DNA from: Noviherbaspirillum suwonense
Lineage (GTDB): Bacteria; Pseudomonadota; Gammaproteobacteria; Burkholderiales; Burkholderiaceae_D
DNA length: 64,000 nucleotides
Direction of reading: 5' to 3'
Assembly (NCBI RefSeq): GCF_900182955.1
Contig: NZ_FXUL01000023.1
Span: 1-64,000, forward strand
Below, piece after piece: positions 1 to 10,956 of this stretch. The translations under genes were made by a program, and so were the position numbers. The notes beneath the pieces are model-generated. The model was not told the origin of the DNA and made no database searches. It worked only from the letters and a program-made list of their open reading frames with translations. The stretch's first letter is position 1. Each line of letters starts with the position of its first letter.

Positions 1-153
1 GCGCGGCCGCTGAAGCGGGCGATCCAGCAGGAAATCGAGAACCCGCTGTCCAAGGCCATCCTGCAGGGCAAGTTCGGGCCGAAGGACGTGATTGCAGTCG
101 ATGTCCGCAATGGTGAACTGGTGTTCGAGAAGGGCGCCGGTTCGCCGGCGTGA
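1..153 (+). CDS. clpB: ATP-dependent disaggregase ClpB, C-terminal end (partial)
   Basis: The frame is open from the left edge and ends with TGA at 151-153. It encodes the last 50 residues of a protein. The segment with AIQQEIENPLSK followed by GKFGPKDVI matches the conserved C-terminal D2-small domain of ClpB/Hsp104 disaggregases, which work with DnaK to dissolve protein aggregates in the cytoplasm. The N-terminal domain, middle domain and both Walker motifs lie outside the window, so the call rests on the C-terminal signature alone. The gene converges on the kinase that ends at 161, only 7 bases away, and no clear terminator is visible between them. Confidence 0.85.
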   Translation, partial: ARPLKRAIQQEIENPLSKAILQGKFGPKDVIAVDVRNGELVFEKGAGSPA

Positions 154-160
154 AGCCCGG

Positions 161-2502
<2,342 letters not shown>

Positions 2503-2506
<4 letters not shown>

Positions 2507-2943
2507 GGATGCTCCAGCATGCGGCAGGGCAGCGTGGCATTGCCCAGCCAGTAGATGATCAGCTCGGTCATGTTGTTCAGGTGCTCGGGATACTTCACCG
2601 GCTTGACGTGATAGGCGTTGGCGCCGGCGGCATAGCAGAAATCCACGTCGCGGGGATTACCCGATGTGCTGACGACGATGACCGGGAGATTCTTCAGCAG
2701 CTTGTCGGACTTGATCAGGGTGAGCGCCTCGCGGCCGTCCATGCCGGGCGTGTTCAGGTCCAGGATCACCAGGGCCGGCGGCGACGCCGCGTCCCGCAGC
2801 GCGTCCATGCATCCGTCGCCCGTCACGACGCGCTGCAGGCTGGCGGGGATGCCCGAAAGTTCCAGCGCCTCGCGCATCGTGGCGGCATCCTCGTCGGAGT
2901 CTTCGACCAGCAGCAGTCGGGGCAGGTCAGGTATCTGGTGCAT
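2503..2943 (-). CDS. Small single-domain response regulator (Rcp1-like)
   Basis: The protein has 146 residues and consists of one receiver domain with no output domain. The acidic pair is in LLVEDSDEDA, the phosphoacceptor is Asp62 in VILDLNTPGMDG and the conserved lysine is in YHVKPV. Such stand-alone receivers next to phytochromes (cyanobacterial Rcp1 type) take phosphate from the phytochrome kinase. The ATG at 2943 lies inside the 3' end of the phytochrome gene (17-base overlap), and the stop overlaps the start of the downstream hybrid kinase. The arrangement points to a phosphotransfer chain from phytochrome to regulator to hybrid kinase, which is inferred from gene order. Confidence 0.9.
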
Positions 2944-5293
2944 GTGATGTCGCGGTCCCTGCTGGTAAGGAAAAATAAAAGGTGCTGCCCTGATCGGGCT
3001 CGGAATCCAGCCAGACCTGGCCGCCGTGCCGCTCGACCAGCTTCTTGACGATCGCAAGGCCGGCGCCGGTGCCGCCGCCGAATGCGTCCCGCCCGTGCAG
3101 CCGCTTGAACATCTTGAAAAGCTGGTCGAAATGCCGCGGCCGTATGCCGATGCCGTTGTCCCTGACGAAATAGACCGGGCCGGTCCCGGTGTCCTGCGGC
3201 CAGTGGGCGCGCCGCGCCAGTTCATGCGGCGCAAGGTAGCCGATCTCGATGTGCGCCGACGGCTTGTCGTTGTACTTGAAGGCGTTCGACAGCAGGTTGA
3301 CGAACACCTCGCGGATGCGGACCCGGTCGCACAGCGCATTGGGCAGGCTGCGCGGGATCAGCACTTCGGACGCCTTCTCGGTGCGGCGCGCATCCACCAT
3401 TTCCAGCGCCTCGGCAACCACCTCGTCGATGCTGACATCGTCGAAATGCAGCATCACCCGTCCGACCCGCGAGAAATGCAGCAGCGAGTCGAGCAGGCTG
3501 TCCATGCGCAGCGTCAGACGCTTGAGACCGTCCAGACGTGCACGGCTGGATGGGTCGGTCAGGGTGCCGGTCTCGCCGAGCTGGTGGACGTACTTGAAAA
3601 TGCCGCGCAGCGGTTCCTTCAGGTCGTGGCTGGCGATATAGGCGAAGGCGTCGAGTTCCTCGTTGCTCTGCGCCAGGTCGGCATTGAGTTCGGCCAGCTG
3701 TTCGGCGCGGCTGACGATCAGTTCCATCAGCGTGATCCGGAAACGGATTGCGCTGTCGATCTCGACCGCTTTCCACGGGCTGGACTGGCCCTGGACCGAT
3801 GCGGTGAAAATCTCGAAGCTTCGCCGCGGCGTCAGCCGCGCGCCGTGCGGGCCGGTCACCATCGGCTTTTCATCCGGGTCGCCGGCCCACTTTATGGTGC
3901 CGCGCATTTCCGGGCGAAACCAGATCACCAGGTTGCTGTGCCGCTGCGACAGCGAGATGGCGAGCAGCCCGCTGGCGACGTCGCCGATCCCGGCGCCGCC
4001 TGCATAGTCGCGGCCCAGGCAGTGGCTTGCCACCACGGGACGGAACGGCGTCATGAGTTCCGGCCGGGTCTGCAGCCAGCCTTTCAATGCGTCCAGCTGC
4101 GGCTCGGAAGGCGTCTCGCCGATGCGCCACCAGCGGTCGCAATGGAACAGCGCGACGCCGCCGGCATCCATTGCGTCGAGCAGGTTGGGCGTACTGTCGC
4201 ACATGGCCGCCAGGTCGCCCTGGCGCGCCGCAAGGGTGATCAGCTGCTGCTGGATTTCGTCGAGCTTCAGCCGATAGGCCAGCTGCCCGCGTTCCTCGGC
4301 CGACTGGTGCTGCAGCGAGACAATCTGGGCCAGCAGTTCGCAGGCGGCGCGCAGGCCATAGGGAAACCGGGCCGGCCCTGAGTAATGATGGCCTGCGATC
4401 AGGCCCCAGAGCTTGTCGCCGCGGCGGATCGACATCGTCAGGCCCGCGGTGACGCCCATGTTCTGCAGGTATTCGGTATAGATCGCCGACGGCGCGCGCA
4501 GTGCGCAGTAGGTCATGGTCAGCGCCTTGCCGGTGGTCGGGTGGGCCAGCGGCACCATCTCGGCGATTGGCACGCCGACCTGCTGCAGCGGCCGTATCCA
4601 GACTTGCCGGAAAACTTCCCGCGCCGGCTCGGGAATGTCCTCGGCAGGATAATGCAGGCCCAGCCAGGGCGACAGGTCGGCGCGCCGGCTTTCCGCGACC
4701 ACCTCGCCGTGGCCGTCCTCGTGAAACTGGTAGACCATGACCCGGTCCAGCCCGGTCAGCGCCCGTACTTCGGCCGCGGCGATGTCGCCGAGGTCCTGCA
4801 GGCTGGCCGCCTGCTGCAGCCGCGCGACGCTGGCCTTCAACCGGGACAGGTAATCCGGCGCTTCCTTGCCCGCCCGCTCGGTTTCCTCGAATTCGACGAT
4901 TGCCACGCCGTCGATGGTATGCACCGAAACATCGAGCAGCATGTCTGCGTCCCGGGCCGGGTGCGAGAAAAGGTAGATCGGATTGCAATCGGTCGAGTTG
5001 CATTCGAGGAAGCTGCGGACGCGGTTGGCGCCATCGTCGCCCAGCACCGTTGCCAGCGATGCGCCAGCCAGCGCAGACGCCGGATGGCCCAGCACCTGTT
5101 CCGTATTCTCGCTGGCCTGCAGGATGAGGAGATCGTCCGGCTGCACGACCAGCAGGGCGCCATGTGTCTGGATGCAGCCTGGCGTCTGCACAGGTTCGCT
5201 TGCGCAATTGTCTATGCTCGTGCCGAAACGCTTGATGCTGTAAGGCTGGCCGTGCCAGGGCAATGCGGCGTCGCCATCGATGGAGATTGTCAC
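2927..5293 (-). CDS. bphP: Bacteriophytochrome histidine kinase
   Basis: The protein has 788 residues in the order PAS-GAF-PHY-HisKA-HATPase. Cys30, in NCASEPVQTPG, sits at the biliverdin-linkage position, and an extra Cys40 lies nearby in PGCIQTHG. The GAF domain keeps the Asp219 of the DIP motif, Tyr188, Arg266 and His302 (WGLIAGHH), but the usual His of the SPMH motif is Tyr272. The PHY tongue keeps PRRSF (489-493). Phospho-His556 is in ASHDLKEPL, and the ATPase G2 box GTGAGLAIVKK is intact. The start is GTG at 5291-5293 with GGGAG six bases upstream. It is the first gene of a three-gene overlapping operon. No bphO heme oxygenase lies beside it, so biliverdin must come from elsewhere. Confidence 0.95.
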   Translation of the reverse strand: MTISIDGDAALPWHGQPYSIKRFGTSIDNCASEPVQTPGCIQTHGALLVVQPDDLLILQASENTEQVLGHPASALAGASLATVLGDDGANRVRSFLECNSTDCNPIYLFSHPARDADMLLDVSVHTIDGVAIVEFEETERAGKEAPDYLSRLKASVARLQQAASLQDLGDIAAAEVRALTGLDRVMVYQFHEDGHGEVVAESRRADLSPWLGLHYPAEDIPEPAREVFRQVWIRPLQQVGVPIAEMVPLAHPTTGKALTMTYCALRAPSAIYTEYLQNMGVTAGLTMSIRRGDKLWGLIAGHHYSGPARFPYGLRAACELLAQIVSLQHQSAEERGQLAYRLKLDEIQQQLITLAARQGDLAAMCDSTPNLLDAMDAGGVALFHCDRWWRIGETPSEPQLDALKGWLQTRPELMTPFRPVVASHCLGRDYAGGAGIGDVASGLLAISLSQRHSNLVIWFRPEMRGTIKWAGDPDEKPMVTGPHGARLTPRRSFEIFTASVQGQSSPWKAVEIDSAIRFRITLMELIVSRAEQLAELNADLAQSNEELDAFAYIASHDLKEPLRGIFKYVHQLGETGTLTDPSSRARLDGLKRLTLRMDSLLDSLLHFSRVGRVMLHFDDVSIDEVVAEALEMVDARRTEKASEVLIPRSLPNALCDRVRIREVFVNLLSNAFKYNDKPSAHIEIGYLAPHELARRAHWPQDTGTGPVYFVRDNGIGIRPRHFDQLFKMFKRLHGRDAFGGGTGAGLAIVKKLVERHGGQVWLDSEPDQGSTFYFSLPAGTATSHAPDT

Positions 5294-5469
5294 CAGAAAC
5301 TCCCGTCTTCAGCGCATCCGTGCGGCGCGGGCGCCGGGACGCGCAGCACGCTCGCCGACGCCCGGTCCGGGGACATGTCGGCGACCTGCCTGTCATTGAA
5401 CAGCATGCCTGTCTTTCTCCATGGATTTCGGGCCCGGTTTCGACCATGCCGTGTTCGGTTGAGGATCAC

Positions 5470-5488
5470 ATAACCAAGAGTTGGTTAT
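5470..5488. promoter_or_regulatory. Perfect inverted repeat upstream of bphP
   Basis: The sequence ATAACCAA-GAG-TTGGTTAT is a perfect palindrome with 8-bp arms and a 3-bp spacer. It lies about 180 bp upstream of the bphP start and next to the AT-rich DnaA-box region. It has no T-tract, so an operator is more likely than a terminator. The protein that would bind it is not known. Confidence 0.5.
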
Positions 5489-5571
5489 AAACCGGTTTGC
5501 ATTTTCGCGCCAGTCGAATGCAGCCGGCAGAGCATACACGCGAAAAACCGCGCGCCGTACGATTGCGCCAG

Positions 5572-6005
5572 TTATCCACAATTTATGTGGTCAACTCTGT
5601 GTATAAGTTGGGAGGCGCGACGGCAAATTGTTGATTCATATCAGAAATATTTTTTCGACATCGCCGGTGTCATTCATTAGGCGCAAGCGCTTTGTTATCC
5701 CCAGTTTGTGTGCGTTATCCTGTGGATAAGTCAGGGGTAAAAAGGGCAACTGCTTGATCTTTAAGTACAAATACGCTCGGGTCGAAAAATGCGCAGCAAA
5801 CCGGGGGTTACGCTCGAAAGACCGGTCGGAGGCGGGTTGAAGATCATCGTCGGCCGGCATGGTCCAGGGCCGGTAAATTGTCCACAGATTTTGTGGGCTA
5901 CCCTGTTGATAACCATGCCTGCAACGCGCCAAGTGCTTGATCTGATGCGAAATTAATCTTGTCGAGAAAAACAGGCAGGGGAGGGATGGCGGCAATTGTG
6001 GATAA
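5572..6005. other. Cluster of DnaA boxes (candidate oriC-like, datA-like or DARS-like locus)
   Basis: Exact TTATNCACA boxes are at 5572-5580 (plus, TTATCCACA), 5598-5606 (minus, TTATACACA), 5721-5729 (minus, TTATCCACA) and 5997-6005 (minus, TTATCCACA). Near matches are at 5695-5703 (TTATCCCCA), 5878-5886 (TTGTCCACA) and 5904-5912 (minus, TTATCAACA). A consensus IHF site lies between the second and third boxes in order. Four exact 9-mers within 434 bases of a GC-rich genome are very unlikely by chance. No dnaA, dnaN, gyrB, rpmH or parAB gene is near, so a DnaA-titration or reactivation locus is as likely as a replication origin. Confidence 0.65.
5624..5636 (-). promoter_or_regulatory. Consensus IHF-type site inside the DnaA-box cluster
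   Basis: On the minus strand the sequence reads AATCAACAATTTG, a full match to the IHF consensus WATCAANNNNTTR. It lies between DnaA boxes at 5598-5606 and 5695-5703. IHF bending between DnaA boxes is a known feature of E. coli oriC, datA and DARS2, so the combination supports a replication-control role. Binding is inferred from the motif only. Confidence 0.5.
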
Positions 6006-6045
6006 ATGCCGGCGCACGACCGGCATCGGCCCTCGTCAGGCCGAA

Positions 6046-6086
6046 AACGAAAAAGGGGCGCAACGCGCCTGCACGCGTTACGCCCC
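6046..6086 (-). terminator. Rho-independent terminator of the scpA-panC operon
   Basis: Arms GGGGCG-C-AACGCG (6055-6067) and CGCGTT-A-CGCCCC (6074-6086) pair around a six-base loop with one internal mismatch. On the minus strand the hairpin is followed by five T residues (6054-6050). It sits just downstream of the panC stop. Confidence 0.85.
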
Positions 6087-6101
6087 GGCTTGCCGCGCCG
6101 A

Positions 6102-6992
<891 letters not shown>

Positions 6993-7844
6993 TCAGCTCG
7001 GTGTGTAGGATAGCCGAACATAGATGGGCGCGTAGGCCTCGGCCTGGGTGATCTCGATCAGTGTTTCCTTGGCCAGCTCGAGCAGCGCAATGAAGTTCAC
7101 CACCACGACCGGCACGCCGAGGCCGGGGTCGAACAGGTCGGAAAACTCGACGAAGCGGGCCGACTGCAGCCGCCGCAGGATGCCGGTCATGTGCGCCCGC
7201 ACCGACAGCGCCTCGCGGCCTATGGTGTGATGCGCGACCAGCTTCGCGCGCTTGATCAGGTCGGACCAGGCGGCCTGCAGGTCGGCCGCATTGACCTCGG
7301 GCCAGCGCAGCACCATGCTCTGCTCGATGTGGATCTGCGCGGCCAGCGTGTCGCGCCCCAGTTGGGGCAGCGCGTCGATCTGGCGCGCGGCCAGTTTCAT
7401 CTGCTCGTATTCCAGCAGCCGCCGGACGAGTTCGGCGCGCGGGTCGGCAGCCTCGTCGTCGTCGGCGCGCTTGACCGGCAGCAGCATGCGCGACTTGATC
7501 TCGATGAGCATTGCCGCCATCAGCAGGTATTCCGCGGCCAGCTCCAGGTTGTGCAGCCGCACCTGCTCGATGTAATGCAGGTACTGGCGCGTGACCTGCG
7601 CCATCGGTATGTCGAGGATGTTGAAGTTCTGGCGGCGGATCAGGTAGAGCAGCAGGTCCAGCGGGCCTTCGAATGCATCGAGGAAGATCTCCAGCGCATC
7701 CGGCGGGATGTAGAGATCGTTGGGCATCTTCAGCAGCGGCTCGCCATAGAGCCGCGCCTGTGCGGCCGGCCCGGCGTTTTCCGCTGCGACAGGCGTCGCT
7801 GCGCCGTCAGCCGCCAGTTCGCCGTTCACGCCTGTAACCTGCAA
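6993..7844 (-). CDS. scpA: Segregation and condensation protein A
   Basis: The protein has 283 residues. ScpA is the kleisin subunit that bridges the SMC heads with ScpB in chromosome condensation and segregation. The signature block FEGPLDLLLYLIRRQNFNI and the helix AAEYLLMAAMLIEIKSRMLLP are diagnostic of the N-terminal SMC-binding region. About 50 poorly conserved residues precede the domain, and an internal Met before PNDLYIPPDA could be the true start, leaving a protein nearer the usual length. It lies between the DUF3460 gene (stop at 7846) and panC on the minus strand. No scpB or smc is in the window. Confidence 0.93.
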   Translation of the reverse strand: MQVTGVNGELAADGAATPVAAENAGPAAQARLYGEPLLKMPNDLYIPPDALEIFLDAFEGPLDLLLYLIRRQNFNILDIPMAQVTRQYLHYIEQVRLHNLELAAEYLLMAAMLIEIKSRMLLPVKRADDDEAADPRAELVRRLLEYEQMKLAARQIDALPQLGRDTLAAQIHIEQSMVLRWPEVNAADLQAAWSDLIKRAKLVAHHTIGREALSVRAHMTGILRRLQSARFVEFSDLFDPGLGVPVVVVNFIALLELAKETLIEITQAEAYAPIYVRLSYTPS

Positions 7845-7845
7845 G

Positions 7846-8052
7846 TCAGCTATTCTGGTAGACGTAAGGCTTCTGGCTGACCCGCGCCATCCTCAGTCGC
7901 TCCTGGGTGTCGAGATCGACTGCGGGCTTGTCCCACAGGCGGGCGCGGCCGGCGCGCTGCTCGGCTTCGAGCTGGGGATTGCTGGCCTTGAGGCCCGAAA
8001 GGAATTCGGTCAGTTCGGACTGGTAGCCCTGCTTCTGCTTGCTCAGTTTCAT
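7846..8052 (-). CDS. DUF3460 family small protein
   Basis: The protein has 68 residues and begins with KLSKQKQGYQSELTEFL. This matches the short DUF3460 family found mainly in betaproteobacteria next to scpA and panC. It is charged, has no signal peptide or membrane segment and is probably cytoplasmic with a helical N-terminus. The ATG at 8050-8052 is chosen because the upstream part of the same frame is not protein-like and runs into the divergent lipoprotein gene. Its stop lies one base from the scpA start, so the two genes are almost certainly co-transcribed. Function is unknown. Confidence 0.85.
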   Translation of the reverse strand: MKLSKQKQGYQSELTEFLSGLKASNPQLEAEQRAGRARLWDKPAVDLDTQERLRMARVSQKPYVYQNS

Positions 8053-8131
8053 GAGGTTTTGGACAATGTATCGGGTAGCGGGAGGCGCTATTCTACCCTG
8101 ACTTGCTCTTGCTTCAGGCAAAGGAGAATGG

Positions 8132-8644
8132 ATGAAACGACCACTTGCAGCCGCGTTCGCGCTGGCCTGCGCGCTCGCCCTCGGCGCCTGCGACCGTAAT
8201 GGCAACCCGATACAGGAGTTTGGCTTGGATAAACTGGCGAAGGGCGTTTCCACCGAGTCCGACGTGCGCGGCGTGATGGGCCAGCCCGACACGGTATGGG
8301 AACAGGACGACGGCGCGCGCACGCTCGAATACCCGAAAGGGCCGGAAGGCGCGCGGACCTGGATGTTCGACATCGACCGCGACGGCAAGCTCAAGGACTA
8401 CCGCCAGGTGCTAAGCGAAGCCAACTTCGGCGCGATCCGGCCGGGCATGAGCCGCGACGAGGTCAGGCACATGCTGGGCCGGCCCAAGAGCGTCGCCGAG
8501 TACCGGCTGAAGAACGAGGAAGTCTGGGACTGGCGCTACCTCGACCCGACCAACACGCCGCGCTTCTTCAATGTCCATTTCGACAAGGCCACCGGCCGCG
8601 TCACGCAGACATCGTCATCGCCCGATCCCGCCATTTCGGGCTGA
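8132..8644 (+). CDS. Outer-membrane lipoprotein, BamE/SmpA-like
   Basis: The protein has 170 residues. A lipoprotein signal peptide ends in LALGAC, with Cys20 as the lipidation site. Two SmpA/OmlA-type repeats follow: one around STESDVRGVMGQPDTVWEQ, the other around GAIRPGMSRDEVRHMLGRP with a downstream EVWDWRYLD. This fold resembles BamE, a small subunit of the beta-barrel assembly machine, but the tandem layout and divergence mean it is a BamE-like protein, not BamE itself. A strong AAAGGAGA ribosome site precedes the ATG. It is divergent from DUF3460. A second member of the family is encoded at 17864-18373. Confidence 0.85.
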   Translation: MKRPLAAAFALACALALGACDRNGNPIQEFGLDKLAKGVSTESDVRGVMGQPDTVWEQDDGARTLEYPKGPEGARTWMFDIDRDGKLKDYRQVLSEANFGAIRPGMSRDEVRHMLGRPKSVAEYRLKNEEVWDWRYLDPTNTPRFFNVHFDKATGRVTQTSSSPDPAISG

Positions 8645-8670
8645 AGCCGGGCGAGGTGGCTTAACCGCGC

Positions 8671-10359
8671 TCAGGCCGCGAGGGCTTCGTCCTTCACCAG
8701 CGCCAGCGCCGCATGCAGGTCGCGCACGCAGTTTTCCCGGCCCAGCCGGTCGAGGAAGCCGCTGCGCTCCATCATGGCGCGCGGCTGGTGGTTGGCGCCG
8801 CACAGGATCAGCCGGCCATGGTGCCGCAGCAGCGTGCCGTGGATCTGCTCCAGCGCCTCGAGGCAGGTGACATCGAGGTTGATCAGCTTGTGCAGCTCCA
8901 GTATCAGCACCCGCGGCGGCAGCCTGTCCGGGGCCAGCAGCGCTTCGAGCTTGCCCACGGCACCGAAGAACAGCGAGCCGAAGATGGCGTAGGCTTCGAC
9001 GCCGGTCGGCAGCGACGACGGCAGGAACTGCGGCTGCACCGGCTCTATCGTCGTCAGGCTGGAAATGCGGTAGATGAAGAACACGCAGGCCAGCACCAGC
9101 CCGACCTCGACCGCCACGGTCAGGTCGATTGCCACCGTCAGCACAAAGGTCGCCAGCAGCAGGATGCGGTAGGGCAGCGTCAGGCGCATCATGCGCGGCA
9201 GCGAATGCCACTCGAACATGTTGTAGGCGACGTAGAGCAGGATGGCCGCGAGCGCCGCCAGCGGCACGTGGCGCGCCAGCGGCGCGGCGGCCAGCATGAT
9301 GACCAGCAGCGTCGCGGCATGGATCATGCCGGCCACCGGCGACGACGCGCCGGAACGGATGTTGATGACGGTGCGGGCGATGGTGCCGGTGGCCGGCAGG
9401 CCGCCGGCGAAGGGCACCAGCATGTTGGCGATGCCCTGTGCCATCAGCTCCTGGTTCGGGTCGTGCCGGTCGCCGATAAGGTTGTCGGCGACCTTCGCGC
9501 ACAGCAGCGACTCGATCGCGCCTAGCAGCGCGATCGTCAGCGCCGGCGCGAACAGCTCGCGCAGCAGGTCCAGCGAGAACACCGGGACCGCCAGCGCCGG
9601 CAGGGTCTGCGGGATGCCGCCGAAGCGGCTGCCTATGGTGTCGACGTCGAGCTGCAGCAGCACCGTCGCGGCGGTGGCCGCGACCAGCACGATGATGCTG
9701 CCCGGCAGCGCGCGCAGCAGCCGGAACCAGGCCTGGTCGCGCAGCTGCGCGCTGCGCCGGCCTGCGAACAGCCGCGGCCACAGGAAGACGACGGCGAGCG
9801 AGGCCAGGCCCAGCGCCAGCGTGGCCGGGTCGACGCTGCCGGCATGCTGCGCCAGCATCCGGATCTGGCCGAAGAAGTCGCCTGGCATGCGGCCGATGTC
9901 CAGGCCGAAGAAATCCTTGAGCTGCGACAGCGCGATCAGCACCGCGATGCCGTTGGTGAAGCCGACCACGATGGCGACCGGCATGTAGCGGATCACCGAG
10001 CCCAGCTTCAGCGCGCCCATCGCCAGCAGCATGACGCCGGCGTACATGGTGGCGGCCAGCAGGTTGCCGTAGCCGTACTTCTCGATGATGCCGTAGATGA
10101 CGACGATGAATGCGCCGGCCGGCCCGCCGATCTGCACCCGGGAGCCGCCCAGCATCGAGATCAGCAGGCCGGCGATGATGGCGGTCATGATCCCTGCCTG
10201 CGGCGTTGCGCCGGATGCGATCGCGAAGGCCATGGCCAGCGGCAGCGCGACCACGGCGACCGTGACGCCAGCGCCGAGGTCGCGGCCGAATCGGGTGCCG
10301 TCGTACGTCCGCAGCTCGTCCAGCAGCCTGGGGCGAAAGCGCAGGCGGAAAGCAGGCAT
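8671..10359 (-). CDS. SulP family inorganic anion transporter with STAS domain
   Basis: The protein has 562 residues. The N-terminal part contains many hydrophobic segments, with the family hallmark around DLGAGVTVAVVALPLAMAFA and PAGAFIVVIYGII, and covers roughly residues 20-420. The C-terminal 120 residues form a STAS domain (ILELHKLINLDVTCLEALEQ). SulP proteins carry sulfate, bicarbonate or other anions by proton or sodium symport, or exchange. No carbonic anhydrase or sulfate-assimilation gene is adjacent, so the substrate cannot be named. It is a single-gene unit convergent with the BamE-like gene. Confidence 0.93.
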   Translation of the reverse strand: MPAFRLRFRPRLLDELRTYDGTRFGRDLGAGVTVAVVALPLAMAFAIASGATPQAGIMTAIIAGLLISMLGGSRVQIGGPAGAFIVVIYGIIEKYGYGNLLAATMYAGVMLLAMGALKLGSVIRYMPVAIVVGFTNGIAVLIALSQLKDFFGLDIGRMPGDFFGQIRMLAQHAGSVDPATLALGLASLAVVFLWPRLFAGRRSAQLRDQAWFRLLRALPGSIIVLVAATAATVLLQLDVDTIGSRFGGIPQTLPALAVPVFSLDLLRELFAPALTIALLGAIESLLCAKVADNLIGDRHDPNQELMAQGIANMLVPFAGGLPATGTIARTVINIRSGASSPVAGMIHAATLLVIMLAAAPLARHVPLAALAAILLYVAYNMFEWHSLPRMMRLTLPYRILLLATFVLTVAIDLTVAVEVGLVLACVFFIYRISSLTTIEPVQPQFLPSSLPTGVEAYAIFGSLFFGAVGKLEALLAPDRLPPRVLILELHKLINLDVTCLEALEQIHGTLLRHHGRLILCGANHQPRAMMERSGFLDRLGRENCVRDLHAALALVKDEALAA

Positions 10360-10472
10360 CGGGGCCTCCCGTTGTCGTTGAACCTGGCATTCTGCGCCTG
10401 TTTTGGCGGCCCTGGCAGCCTGGTTCGAGCTGCCTTGGCCTGCGTCAGCCCGGCGCCCGGCGTCTCAGCGCT

Positions 10473-10952
10473 TCAGCGCTTCAGCACGCGCCGCATCATG
10501 ACCGGCGCCGGCTCGGCGGGATTGGCGTGTGCGTATTCCAGTTCGGGCGCGAGTTCGAAGCCGTAGGCCGCGTACAGGTCCAGCAGCCGCGGCTGGTCAT
10601 GGCGCACCGCGAGCCGCAACTCGGCTATGTCGGACTGCTGCGCCTGGTGTATCACCGCTTCGAGCAGGTGCTCGGACAATTGCCGGCCGCGCCATGCGGG
10701 CAGGATGCCCATGCGGACGATTTCCCAGACCGCGCTCTCGCCGTCGGCCGGCAGCCAGCGCACCGAGCCGGCCGGCGCCTCGTCTATCATCAGGATCAGC
10801 CCGCCGCCGGCCTGCAGGTCGGCGGCAACCCGTTCCTCGCTTTCGCCGTGGCCGGAGGAACTGGGCGCGACCCGGCCGCTCCATGCCTGCCGCGTCATCG
10901 CGGCGATCAGCGCGGCGTCCGCCAGGGTCGCTTCCTGCAGCAGCAAGTCCAT
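10473..10952 (-). CDS. GNAT family N-acetyltransferase
   Basis: The protein has 159 residues and begins MDLLLQEATLADAALIAAM. The acetyl-CoA-binding loop is recognisable in GILPAWRGRQLSEHLLEAV (the R/Q-x-x-G-x-G/A region, here RGRQLS), followed by LRLAVRHDQPRLLDLYAAYGFE and a typical C-terminal strand. The substrate is unknown. The ATG at 10950-10952 lies five bases after the metG stop, so it is probably the distal gene of a metG operon. A longer reading frame continues upstream into metG but lacks GNAT sequence and is not used. Confidence 0.85.
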   Translation of the reverse strand: MDLLLQEATLADAALIAAMTRQAWSGRVAPSSSGHGESEERVAADLQAGGGLILMIDEAPAGSVRWLPADGESAVWEIVRMGILPAWRGRQLSEHLLEAVIHQAQQSDIAELRLAVRHDQPRLLDLYAAYGFELAPELEYAHANPAEPAPVMMRRVLKR

Positions 10953-10956
10953 CGCG

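Larger units (their letters stand above)
5294..6101. other. 808-bp gene-free region between bphP and panC
   Basis: No convincing gene is present. The bphP-proximal part (5294-5490) should carry the phytochrome promoter and contains a perfect palindrome at 5470-5488. The middle (about 5570-6005) is clearly more AT-rich than the flanking genes and holds the DnaA-box cluster and an IHF-like site. The right end (6050-6086) is the panC terminator. A 119-codon open frame on the minus strand (5636-5995) spans the DnaA boxes but resembles no protein family and is not called. Confidence 0.7.

Noticed and set aside
5636-5995. 119-codon minus-strand frame in the bphP-panC gap
   Set aside because: It has no recognisable family, no good ribosome site and covers the DnaA boxes; the region is better explained as a control region.
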